In this document: positions 52,678-63,836 of the stretch, in pieces
Position numbering within the stretch: position 1 is the stretch's first letter
Layout of the letters: each line of letters begins with the position of its first letter
Source of the DNA: Parus major
Lineage: Eukaryota; Chordata; Aves; Passeriformes; Paridae
Assembly (NCBI RefSeq): GCF_001522545.3
Contig: NC_031769.1
Location: 26,407,844 to 26,471,843, forward strand
Direction: 5' to 3'
Length of the DNA stretch: 64,000 nucleotides
Translations under genes and position numbers: made by a program
The notes under the pieces: model-generated
What the model saw: the letters and a program-made list of their open reading frames with translations, nothing else
The model's database searches: none
What the model was told of the DNA's origin: nothing

Positions 52678-55600
52678 AAAATCCAGTCCTAAAGGGAAAT
52701 GATGATCTCATTGTAAGCAATCAAAAAATTTGACTACAGTGATATGAAAATACCATAATGGACCTTCCTCCCTTCCTCCTAAAATAATCGAAAGGCTCTT
52801 AATGCAAAGATGGGGAATTCTATTTTAATTTCAACATGTACCTCGTACAACTATACAAAATCTGGTTTGAGGCAAATAACACTGTATGTGTCCCTTCTGG
52901 ATCTACAAAGATCTCTACCTGGTATTAACAGTCTTTCAATAGAAAACAAAACAATACAGAATACAAATACCTTTGTGTTCTTTACAGTTGCATTTTTAGG
53001 TTGAATATTTACTATATTCTTTCTCTATATATGGCACTACATTTATTTGGTGTTATTTTACCAAATAGCATACTCATACGACTTGAAATAGGTAAAAATA
53101 CTTTATCTATTTCATGTACAGTGATATTGTTCTCTGCCCTGGATATTAGATCTCTTCTTTTTCAGAGAGATCAGGCTTCCATCAGGTCATCCATTTGTTG
53201 GTACATTTTTTGGTGTCAAGTGAGGTTTCTATTTCAAATTCTAAAAGTTTTACTTGGATCACTTAACTTTTCTGCTTACTCGGAAATCGGTGACACAGCT
53301 GTAATGAGATGTTGATGGGGAAAGGTGCTATTTCTTTTTAACACAAAAGTAGCCAGTGATTCCAGCCTGTCAGGAAATAGCATAGCCTCACAGAAGGAAA
53401 GCTCCTGACAAGAGGAAGATATATGAGTGAAGTGGATTTCTCAGGCTAGTAAGCAGAAACCCTGGCTATCTAGCTGAGGAGAGGATGAGAGAACAAAGAC
53501 TGAAGACAAGAAAAATGGAGACCTTAAGCAACATACCTATACACATTTATATACTGCTGTCACTGAGCTTTTCTCATTTTCAATAAATGCAACATACAAA
53601 CAAAAAAATCCATCCAATTTTCTATGTCAGAATTCATGTACAAAAACATTTCCCCGTGACAATAATTTGTAATGGAGAAATTCATTATACTTCCACTGCA
53701 CATTTTACATCCTCTGCTTTGCTATGCCTGAGTGAGTAGACTGCTTGTTTCTGTCTCTCTGTTCTCCTTGCTTTGGATGTAACAAATCTCTCCTTCTGGG
53801 GTCTCCAAAAGCTCATTCTTCTTTCACATAAAAGCTCTCTGTAATGACTGAGAAACAGTAAAACACATCCAAATAGAATCCAGATACACAACTGGACTGT
53901 TTATTTTGCATTTGATGTGCACACAGGTAGATAATGGAATATTAGGCTTCATTCAGGAGAGCTCCACCGTTCCTGAAGCACTGTTTAAGCTCCATGAGCC
54001 AGTAAATGCAGCTACACGACTCATTCAACTGCTGGGGCACCTACCCTTGAGAATTAGGAGGTCTACTGCTATGTACAATATAAATCATGTCTACTGCCTG
54101 ACCACTGCATACTGTGCTTTGTGGTGGAAATACTTATTTGGCAAAATGCTCTAAATTTGAGGATCTAATTTTAACTTTGCCCATGATTCTTTATGCATTA
54201 TCAGCCCAAGCACAGGTGAATAAATTGTAGGATTTGTAAAAACTCAACTAATCTTTGCTTCAGCTACCAGGCTAGCTGTGAAAGATTTGCTTTGATATGA
54301 GAAACAGGAAAGGTTTGAGTCACCTTTTTTATCCTCACTCTGTAAACACTGCTTGGCAGTCTAGATCACTTTTAAGTACTCAGCTGTTGTAGTCTGGGCC
54401 ATTAGTCAACTCCTGACCTTATTCCCCTCTGCCAGGGATTGACAAAAGCAAACAATTGCCAGGGACCTGGATAAAAAGCAGGTCAGGTAGTTGTTCTTCA
54501 CAATCCATTCATCCATCTATGAAAAAGAATACTTTCATATTTAGGTATTGCACCACCAGCATAAAACAGCTCCTGAAAATTTTGTCTCTCCTTATTTTGG
54601 AGAGAGTCATACTCAGCTGCCTACTTTGCTACACTTCATTACAGAAAAAGTGACAGGGTATCTGCTCCAAAGCTTTGAGTAACAATCTGCTGAAAAACTC
54701 TTTCTGGTGATGCAAGTTTTAATTTTCATAGATAAAAATAAGATTTAAGATGAAAGATCTTCTGAAACCCTTTTCAATTTGAAAGACAAGTTTTGTTCAG
54801 AAACAATAACATAGGGTGAGACATAAAATACTGCGAACTTAAACTAATATAAATGGTTACTGAGAATTAAGTCATTAAGAGAAAGCATAAATTAAAATAC
54901 ATACAGTTCAGACACAATTCACATGTTTATTTTACATTGTTGGAATGTTTTAGAAACTGTGCATCTATGAGGCAATGCAGATAGAAAGAATGCTATTTTC
55001 AAAATTACCCATAAAATTGTTTTTATTTTTATTTCACACTATGGCACTAATAAAAACTTGTCATTAGTAATCTAATTTCAGGAGACAGTGCACCAGACCT
55101 TCCTCTGCAGTTATTCTGCTATTGCTTCTGTATTTTGTGCAGTAATTTAAACCCATTGGTATATCACACTTTTGTCTTTACTCAGCCTAATTCTCACTGC
55201 ATCCTAATAGGGCAAGCAGTGATGGCAGGTGTAATAAACAACTTCTGCATTGCCAAATATATGCAGAAATTGAAGGACATAAACTAAGAAAGTTCCTGCA
55301 CTAAATCCAAGAACTTACTGTAATTGATGTAAAACCTGATGCAGCTCTGTCTATTCCATCATGTCTGTTGCTCTTTTTTTTCCTGCTGGAATACTTCCCG
55401 AAATTACCTGGGCTTTTATAAAGGGGTAGGAGAGAGGTGACATTCATATGAAAAAAAAGAAAAAAGAAAAAAAAAGAGTTCAATGATCTCTGGTCATTTT
55501 AAGCACATTATCTTTATTGTTGGGCTGAAATTTCCTCCCCTAAGCTTCCAAAAAAGATACAAAGCTAAATTTGTTTGACACAACATGTAGATAAGAACAC

Positions 55601-56524
55601 CTGAATCAAATTATCTCCTTAATACTCTAACAAAATCCTAGAAACTATCATGAAGTGTAAGTGGAACTAGTGCAGGAAGTTTGAAACCGGGATGAAATTC
55701 CGCTTTCTTCGTGTTAATAATGAATTCTGCTATCTTCCTGCTCTCAGTGTAGGGGAAAGAAAAAAAGCTATCAGTACTGAGGAAATCTTATTAGATTCAA
55801 CCCTATTTTTAAACAGCTGGGATCAAAATCTTCATTCAGACACACTGGTGCCACTCCATTAAATTCCAGCAGTGGCACCACTGGTAGAAAGAGAATGGCA
55901 CTCAGATTTTTCACCATTAAGTAATCTGTTTTCATTACCTTCTCAGCAGTTTGTTTCATTTGCCTGCAGTAGAGAAACTAAAATTAGAAAACATTTCATG
56001 TTCATAGTTAGTTTGCTTCCAATGTGAGAAAAAAAACAAGTCTATAAATTTGTCTATTGGATTATGGCTTGTGCAGTTCTCTTGTAAAGTTGTCTTTACA
56101 TTATAGTGATGAACTGTAAATGGTGTAGTGCATTATTTTGTCCAAAGTAATTCAAATTAATGACCCTAGAAATATTATTTTAGGTGACTGTTATAAAGCA
56201 TTGGCAATACCCATGAATATTACGAGCAGAATTTCTTTTCTTCTTTGTAATGTATGCATTGCCATGTGTTAATAAACTGTTTTCAGATCATCTTCAGAAC
56301 TTGCTGTCTCTTGCAGGAGTTCCACTTGCCAGTCTTGTGTCTATTCTAGTAGCAAATGAATGTCAGGTAAATGCTGATAGCAAACTATCAAAAGTTCGAA
56401 TACATTTTTCTTGCCTTTACTTGCATGCTCACATTCACGTTTGACATTACCTAAAGCATCAGTGATTCTGACTGAAAATAGAAAAGAAATTGAAGTGTGG
56501 TGATCTCCTAGATTCTTCATCTTG

Positions 56525-56553
56525 TAACTGTCAGCTTAAGAAGCTGACAGTTA
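56525..56553. repeat. Perfect inverted repeat, 13-bp arms, 3-nt loop
   Basis: TAACTGTCAGCTT (56525-56537), loop AAG, then the exact reverse complement (56541-56553). The right arm merges into an AT-rich tandem array. Confidence 0.97.
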
Positions 56554-56600
56554 AAAATACTAAAAAATATTAAAAATACTAAAAATATTAAAAAATACTT
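56552..56600. repeat. Tandem AAAATAYT-like array
   Basis: About five imperfect units of the form 'taaaaatac' / 'taaaaatat' follow the hairpin directly. It is short, AT-only apart from single C residues, and not a known family to me. Confidence 0.8.
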
Positions 56601-58271
56601 TATTTTTTATTTAAATGAAACTTTCGGAAAGGAGAAAAACAAAAAATGAAAATTATTTTTCTGATTCAGATAAACATTACTCTGGATGCTAAAAAAGGAT
56701 TTGCTTCTCAAGAACGGAAGAGTTCTGTATCTTCTCGCACTAGCTCATGTCAACCTAACCAAGAAAGTATTAAGCCTTACCAACCACAGATAGTAGCACT
56801 TTGAAATTATTGAAAAAAAACCAAAACCAACCAAATTTCTTCCAAACTGCACAGCACCAGAACTAGCACACATTTGGGAAATATGCCATTATAGCAGTGT
56901 CCAGAGAGTCTTATGAAGTTTAAAGATCAGAGGAGGATATGAAATGATTTGAGCTTCACAGAAACTACTCATGACTAAATAGTGACGTCAAGACCAGTTC
57001 TAAGGAAAGGTGAATGGATCACAATAGGATGAAGTCCACCAACTTCTGAATTTCAGAAGAGATTACTGATGAGTAAGTTTTCTATTAATATTAGAAACAC
57101 CCTACTGTGGCAATGATGCTAGAACACCTGTTTTCTGTAGTTGTCATAGACTGGTTGTGCTTCACCTTGTCCTGAAGGAATGGTTCTGCAGCTCATCCAG
57201 TTGTGTTCATAGTAAGGCTGGCCAGTAGTAAAAACCATAACTTTGAACTTCCACATCCCTAATTTTTCTCAATTAGCTCATTCAAAATACATTTCAAAAA
57301 TTCCTGTAATAACTTCTCAATCTTTCTCCCTGACAAAGTATTACAAGCAAATCAGCATAAAATATACATTTCTTTATTTTAAAGGTCATTCAGGAGTCAC
57401 ACACCAAACTAACTTTAAAGTTACAGCAGAGGCTGAAAACAGATCAGAAATGTATTCCTCAGATGACATTTGCATATAAATACCACAAAAAAAAAATTCT
57501 TTTAATATCAGGCACACCCTTTTAATTTCTTAGAAGCAGCTAGATACTTTATACCCACAATGAGCTTTCCTTACTGCAGGCAAATAATTTTTTTTTTCCA
57601 CCATGCTGTATGGACTATGTGTTCATGTGCCAGAACTGCAGAAACCTGTAAATCTTTCTATCCTAGATGGGCAGAATTAATTTCAGATTTAATCACACTG
57701 CTGCATAATCAGGACCACTGATAAGGAGACACAGAGTAACTCTCAAAAAAAATCTGATGTATGCACAATGCTGTAGCATGCACAGTGCTTTAATGCAAAA
57801 ATAAAAGAGATAAATCTTTTGTATATGGCTCATGAAAAGGACATGAAGACCAGGTCCACAGTGACCATTCTAAAAAAATGTGCCACAAATGGAAATTGAG
57901 CAGATGTATCCATCTCAATTAAAACCTAAGACAGTAGAATATCTGCTTCTTTGAGAAAACACAACATCTGCTCAAAGAAAATTATAAGCTACGGCATTAA
58001 TGAAAGAATTCACTTTTCCTACTAATGATGGGAATTCATTGTTTCATACAAGTTAATAGTCAAAGGTAAATATAAGAAGGAATCCTAAGAACCCAAACTG
58101 CAGTCACTTCTTCTTGCTGTCCTCAGGGAATACCATCTTTGGCTTCATGAAGAAAGAGGTAGGTGATAGTTTTAAAGAAGCAGCTCTAAAGATCCTTTAA
58201 TATTTTAGTACAGATAAAATATTGCCAAGCTGCAAAGCTGTCTCTCTTTCAAGAGTACCCTACAAAAACAC

Positions 58272-58276
58272 AAAGG

Positions 58277-58308
<32 letters not shown>

Positions 58309-58412
58309 GAAAGAGAAAGAGAAAGAGAAAGAGAAAGAGAAAGAGAAAGAGAAAGAGAAAGAGAAAAGAGAAAGAGAAAAAGAGAAAGAAAGAGAAAGAG
58401 AAAGGAAGAAAG
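58272..58412. repeat. (GAAAGA)n hexamer tract, 141 nt all purine
   Basis: The plus strand has no pyrimidine for 141 nt. The core is about 15 tandem GAAAGA hexamers with a few A insertions at its right end. The apparent Arg/Glu-rich and Leu/Phe-rich proteins encoded across it on the two strands are low-complexity artefacts. Confidence 0.98.
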
Positions 58413-60060
58413 CTTGGCAAATAAGGTTGACATTTGTCCACTACAATTAACATAGGACAGCATATCCCTAAAGGAAAAAGGAGGAAGTGTCCCCTCAGGG
58501 TAATGACTCCTAGAATAATTAAACTTAGAGGACTTTTAAATTTTGTGTATTTTTAGGAGCATGTATGCTATACTGGGCAGACAAGTAACATTGAATTAAT
58601 TGCCTTTTGTTTTCTAGTCTATTTGTATTTAAAGATTTAAATAGCTTAAGAACTTGTTAAATATATTTAAAATATGCATTGAAGTGCCTTTATTAAGAAA
58701 GACATGAGCCTATGCTTTCGTCAGCTGTGCATAAATGGAATAACTGTCTCACCCAAGAACTGGGTTTACTACCTGGATACTGGTCTTAATTTCCAGAGAA
58801 TCTGTATTTGAAGAGATGAAATCCAAATGAACAGCCAGCTACCAAGTTCTAGAACACACTTCCCCTTTTTACACAACATACTTTTAAAACTGAAGTATTG
58901 CAACAGAATGTTCTATTTGGATCTAGACAGGAACCACTCCCCAAGGACACCTACAGGCTTTGCCCACCACTGTAATCATATCTCTCATAACACACATTTT
59001 CTTATTCAGACTTCATGAGAGCCTTTCAAACAAATGAAAACTGTGAGTGAATCCACTGGTTCAGTACATAATAAAAGAAAGGATTATCTGAACTGCTACC
59101 AAATAAACGACATCATTTTACCTACAAGGTTTTTCCATACAAAATATGAAGTCTTTGCAAATATCTGTTATTTTGTAATTACCACAGAACAGTCTTTCTT
59201 CTCAAAGTTCTTGCTGCTTGATTTGACTTTATTACTTGTAATAGTTGTTATAGTTATCTACATTCTTGGAGTCAACTTTAAGCAGAGAGTATCAAGAAAA
59301 GAACAGCTGTACTCTGTCAGATAATCCAGAATTAATACCCCTTATCCAAGGAAGTGCCAGATGTTCACAGTAAAGCACAACGAACCTACCATAAGTTACA
59401 GACTTGCAAAGATAATTTCTTTTAGTCTCAGCAAGACTCAGCCAAGTACTAAAGTGTAAGATTTTGCCCTTTCTAAAAGGTGTTTTTGTTCTTACATGAA
59501 TAGCTAATTATTTTCCAAAACCTGTACCCTCTTCTGCTATGTGCTTCCCTTCTTTAAAACTGGGATTCACAGGAAATCTTGAGAATGTTTGTAGAATTTT
59601 GTTTCTTAAATACTAAATGTTGTCGTTTTGTTTATTAAAAAAAACGTGCTTAACTTGAAGAGAAACAAGAAAGAAAAGAAACAAAACCTTTTGGAGAGCT
59701 CAGTCTGTTTTTTCTCCCTTCCCTCCAGCAACATATGGCAACATCTGCTCCTTCCCTGATGGATAATGACTTGTTGGCATTGACTTCTCTGCAACCAAAA
59801 CATCTTAAAGTGGCAAGTAGATAAATTCAGATGCAATTAAAAAAAATATATATGCACACATATAAATGCTTTCAAATTCTTGAAGTTTGGTATAACTGGA
59901 TGAGCAAGCAGCTCTTTTTCTGAGATCAACACACTGAGCATAAAGCCCATCACAACAACTTTGCTTTCTTGTTGAGGAAATAGGAATTGGCTTTTGCTTA
60001 TTGACAAACCATACAGAAGAAACTGTCAATAGGAGGATACCGTCATTTTGCAAAATGAAA
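58413..60060. other. NDUFA4 downstream flank
   Basis: Noncoding DNA between the purine tract and the NDUFA4 poly(A) site. It has no recognised repeat. A further AATAAA on the minus strand near 59630 could serve a read-through isoform. Confidence 0.7.
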
Positions 60061-60086
60061 GAACACACAGTTCCAAGTTTTAAACA

Positions 60087-60092
60087 TTTATT
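60087..60092 (-). terminator. NDUFA4 polyadenylation signal
   Basis: AATAAA on the minus strand lies 143 nt beyond the stop codon. It is followed by a GU-rich stretch (CTGTGTGTTC, 60070-60061), so cleavage probably falls near 60070-60080. The 3' UTR would be about 160 nt. A second possible hexamer occurs near 59630, so a longer isoform cannot be excluded. Confidence 0.7.
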
Positions 60093-60234
60093 ATGCCTCA
60101 TCAAAACAGTTTTAAACACATAAACTAGTGCTGTGTGAGGCAGATTTCATTGTTTCCTGGATGATTAAGCATGACACTTGTGCGGGTGGCTTCCGGAAGA
60201 CCTTTCTGTGCAGCTTATGGACATGAGGGTGTTT

Positions 60235-60291
60235 TTAGAAGTCAGGACGGTCCTTTTTGAGTCTACTGTAGTCCATATTAACCGAGTACAA
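60235..60291 (-). CDS. NDUFA4: NDUFA4 coding exon 4 and stop
   Basis: After acceptor CTTTCCTAG the exon reads [18 protein letters not shown] and then TAA. The match to the family C-terminus (YSVN.DYS.LKK..PDF) is clear. It lies 2,374 bp from exon 3. A leucine replaces the phenylalanine that starts this exon in the human protein. Confidence 0.95.
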   Translation of the reverse strand: MYSVNMDYSRLKKDRPDF

Positions 60292-63200
60292 CTAGGAAAG
60301 AGAAGGGAAAAAATATTAATTAAGAAGCTTGACTACACATTTTCCCTGGTATTTACTAAAAATATGCATCATTGAACTCATGTCAGGAAACTGAAATAGT
60401 ATTTTGAGTCTGTGAACTGGGCACTAATAAATAAATGAAAACTTTTGATAAACCATAACTTTTTAATATTAATTCTACACCCAGTATTAAAAGTTCTGCA
60501 TTTAAAATGAGGCAATGGTCATGTCTTCCACTGGAGGACACCCACAATGTCTCTTTTAACCCCCCTTTTTAATTAGAAGTCCATTCAGAGGAACCTTTTA
60601 CAGTACTGCTGAGTTTGTCTGTTTTGCTCAAAATCTATGGCTCCTGTATAAGGCAGCAAAAGCTTGGCAAAAGCTAGCTTGCAAAGTGGCACAAAGCACG
60701 GTGTCTGTGGACAGACAGACACAAAGGTGTGCCACTTTTAAACAGTGCTACAAAATCCAAGTTTGGTTTACATAGCTGCATCTAGAACAGCAAAGGATGA
60801 CAAGGAGGAATTAAGGTCAGAAGAGATCCTCTCACATGCTCAGTTTATACCATTATAATTGGATCCTGTTACAAGCAATCCAGAACAACCCAAATAGTGC
60901 CTGAGGACAATGAGTTTACAGACTAATAGCATATTTTGGCATCCCAGCCTGACTTGACATCAAGCATCTGATGGTACAGTTTTTCTTAAAAAAACAAACA
61001 GATGAAAACCATGTAATCATTAGCTTGATTATTTTTAGTTACACCCAATTTTTTCATCTTTTTAAACTTTCTTAACGAAAACACAACAGCCTACAGCACA
61101 TTCAAATTACAGCTTTCTGTGCAACTCCTACAGTAATGCTCACGTCTTCAACTCCTTTCTTTGGAAAAAGACTGGGGAAATTAATATGACAAAGAAAAGT
61201 TTACAATAGAAGAAAAAATCTCATCAAAAGCTAAGACTTGTATAACAAGAACTTTTTAATAAAGAGTCATCCTCAAATTAGAGTGTATGTTCTTTTCACT
61301 TCCCACAGGGCAGATTTGGAAAAAAATGTCCCCAATGATACTCACACCCAAATATGGCAAACCCTGAGGCTGTGTTTGCATGTTAAGGCAGAAGGGGAAT
61401 GCCACACAAGTCATGCACTCTTTAAAAGAATTTGTGCTGTGCAATATGCAGACTTTAGATATTTACAAACCAGCAACATTCCAGAATCAGCAATGAAAAC
61501 AAAGAATGAAATCTTCTTCTTGTTCTTTAAGGGAACTGCAACCTGTTTTATTTTGGAAGTGTGGGGTTTTTCTACTTATTTCAATGACTGGAATAGTAGC
61601 ATATGGTACCAAACAAGACACTAGCTTTGAAAACACAGAAGGTTTGCTTTTTTTGTAGCTTGAGAATAATCTTATAATATTTTTAATAGCAATCTACTAA
61701 CATAGCACTTCTGTAAAGCATGATTAAAACATGATTCATGTCCAGAGAAGGGCAATGAAGCTGGTGAAGGGGACAGACAGTAAGTCATATGAGGAGTGTC
61801 TGAGGGAGCTGTCGCTGTTCAGCCTGGAGAACAGGAAGCTCAGGAGAGGCTGTCACTCTACAACTCCCTGAAAAGAGGGTGTAGCCTGGTTGAGGGGTTC
61901 TCTCCTCCCAGGCAACCAGCAACAGGATGAGAGGACACAACCTGAAGCTGCATCAGGGGAGATTCAGCTTGGACATCAGGAAGAATTTCTTTACTGGAAG
62001 GACTGTTGTACATTGAAACAGATTGCCCTGGTGGGGGTGGAGTCACCATCTCTGGAAGTATGGAAGAAATGACTGGATATGGTACTCGGTGCTGTGGTCT
62101 AGTTGACAACATAGTGCTCAGTGAAAAGTTGAACTCAGTAATCTTGGAGGTCTTTTCCAATATAAATAATTCTATGATTTTATTATTTCCATAAACTACC
62201 AAATGTTTTACACATCTTTGCACACATCCTCATTAGTTCAATGAAATTAGTTTAATATTAGCTAAAGAACATTTCTATTGCATCCAGTTACTTACAATAG
62301 TTTTGTTTTCAAAAAATCAACTGCAGACCTGAACTCATGGTTATGTTAAACACTGACATTTTCGTGCAGTGCTTCTCATGAGTAAAGGCCAACAGCTCAG
62401 AGCTTAAAAAAAAATAGTAGTTCAGATCTTCTCGAGTTTTGTCCTTCTCCCTGTAGTTTATTTCTGATTTTTAAATCAACCACTATTATGAGAGTTTTAA
62501 ACCTCAAACTCAGCCACCTCTGCTCAGAGTTCTAGAGGCAAACAAATGCTGCACAAAAGGAATACATCATTCAGCCAACTACTTTCCCATATAATCAAAC
62601 ATTCTAAAGCAGTAGGCTACACCTCGAACATGAAGCTTCATAAAATTCTGTATTTCTCATTTTACCTTGTACTGGTCACTGGGAGACATTTTGTTCCAAG
62701 GTTCTGGGTTATTTTTCTTGTCCCAGCTATTGAAAGAAATGCAAGATGTGAGAGAATATTAACACTATCTTCAAAATTAAAAAGAAAAAACAAATTTTAT
62801 ATGTACTGTGGTAATTAGGCCATGGAGTCACCCATCCAAGCAAATTTTCACAGAAAAAGGCACTGTCCTTTGTCAGCAGTCTCTAAATACCATGCTAAAC
62901 AGAGAGATCTCCAAATCAAGGAAGCCACCACACACTTGTCATGTGTCAGATGATACCGGATCAAGACATTAAGGCCTCCAGGAACATAAAAACCAAGGCA
63001 GTGGAGTGCAACATATGCAGCAAGAGGACTGGCACTGGGATTACTGAATACATACCTGACGTCAGGGTTGAACATCGCCAAACGCATGAGATACAGGCTT
63101 GCACCTACACCGCCAGATCCAATGATCACAAACAGAGGGATCAACTGGAGTAACAACACAAAAAAAAAGTTAAATATCATCCTACAATACAGAAAAATAG

Positions 63201-63836
63201 TATCGATACATAGCACTTCTGACTGCAGCTATGGCAAGTCAAAGAACAAATCTTACAAGTCAAAAAACAAATCTTAGACTTTGAGCCACAAATGTGTGGC
63301 CCTCTAAACCCCTGGCTAAGCTCCCTGTTTGCGGGACATCCCTGGGGTCATCGAGGAACCAACAGCTATGAAGAAGCAGGTATGAAAATAAAACATCCAG
63401 AGAAACCAAAACCAAACCAAACATTCCGTCACGTCGCGTTTCTGAGGCAGACAATCGTCCTTTCACTGCCAAAGAAAGCCCCTACCGTCTGTACTCAAAC
63501 AAAACCAAAAACATGGAGAGTGGGGGCGTGGGGGCAAATTGATGGGCAAGAAGAACGGAAGGGCCAGCTCGGTCCTTGCAGCACAAGCAAGGCCGCACAG
63601 ATCGGAAGAAAAAGGGGACGTGGCCGTGTCTGCTCGACCAGCTCCGGGCGGTCCAGGGGCCCGGCATGCACAGGAATGACACAAGAAATGGATGGGCGAG
63701 GAGAAGGCTACCGGCGCGGCCGGGGGCCCCGAGCGGCGGCAGAGAAGGGCGAGAGCGCGGCGGGGCCGGGTACTCGGGCTCAGGTACTCACGGCCGGATG
63801 CTTCTTCGCGTGGGTGAGGATAACGCGCAGCACCAT
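60235..63836 (-). CDS. NDUFA4: NDUFA4 / COXFA4, cytochrome c oxidase-associated small subunit; four coding exons
   Basis: The coding sequence is join(63836..63792, 63144..63056, 62726..62666, 60291..60235) on the minus strand, 252 nt giving 83 residues plus TAA. It encodes a small inner-mitochondrial-membrane protein, first assigned to complex I and now regarded as a subunit of complex IV (cytochrome c oxidase). Visible in the translation are a basic N-terminus ending AKKHPA (residues 10-15), one hydrophobic, glycine-rich membrane segment (about 16-39, beginning [12 protein letters not shown]), then [10 protein letters not shown], the family-diagnostic [12 protein letters not shown], and a C-terminus LKKDRPDF. 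The human protein as I recall it is 81 residues; this one has one extra N-terminal residue and one extra lysine before NNPEPW. All introns have GT/AG ends and phases match. The start has a good context (G at -3, G at +4). The intron structure makes it a parent gene, not a retrocopy. NDUFA4L2 is less likely because the N-terminal half is NDUFA4-like; C15orf48 does not fit. Confidence 0.94.
60292..62665 (-). other. NDUFA4 intron 3
   Basis: Donor GTAAAA and acceptor CTTTCCTAG. This is the largest intron (2,374 bp) and contains a CR1 copy at 61738-62180 in the opposite orientation to the gene. Open frames within it (for example 61238-61624) resemble no family I know. Confidence 0.9.
61738..62180 (+). 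mobile_element. CR1 LINE, 3' end fragment (in NDUFA4 intron 3)
   Basis: The stretch follows the avian CR1 3' region closely. It has the 'ctgttcagcctggagaaca' block, 'caggcaaccagcaacaggat', 'ggagtcaccatctctggaag', 'cttggaggtcttttccaa', and a terminal 'attctatgatttt' matching the CR1 octamer tail. It is 5'-truncated, as nearly all CR1 copies are, and antisense to NDUFA4. Confidence 0.92.
62666..62726 (-). CDS. NDUFA4: NDUFA4 coding exon 3 (NNPEPWNK motif)
   Basis: This 61-nt exon is too short to appear as an open reading frame. The acceptor TTTCAATAG is followed by one base completing the split serine, then [20 protein letters not shown], then the donor [14 protein letters not shown] is the signature of the NDUFA4 family, which supports the identification strongly. 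Confidence 0.95.
63056..63144 (-). CDS. NDUFA4: NDUFA4 coding exon 2 (membrane segment)
   Basis: The acceptor is a pyrimidine-rich stretch ending CTCCAG, directly followed by [12 protein letters not shown]. The exon encodes the single membrane helix and ends with NPDV plus two bases of a split serine codon at CAG|GTATGT. Its 89 nt are in phase with exons 1 and 3. Confidence 0.95.
63235..63276. repeat. Tandem duplication, 21-bp unit, in NDUFA4 intron 1
   Basis: CAAGTCAAAGAACAAATCTTA (63235-63255) is followed directly by a second copy with one A-for-G difference (63256-63276). It lies in intron 1, about 90 bp from the acceptor on the gene's upstream side. Confidence 0.9.

Larger units (their letters stand above)
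52678..58271. other. Noncoding intergenic DNA
   Basis: No gene seen. Contains the 56525-56600 hairpin and tandem array. The stretch 54330-54480 has TCF/SOX-like words (TTGACAAAAG, AACAATTG). Confidence 0.7.

Noticed and set aside
58205..58463. Arg/Glu-rich and Leu/Phe-rich proteins on both strands
   Set aside because: They are translations of the GAAAGA hexamer tract.
62848..63216. 122-codon minus-strand frame taken as a whole gene
   Set aside because: Only 63056-63144 is coding (NDUFA4 exon 2); the rest is intron on either side of clear splice sites.
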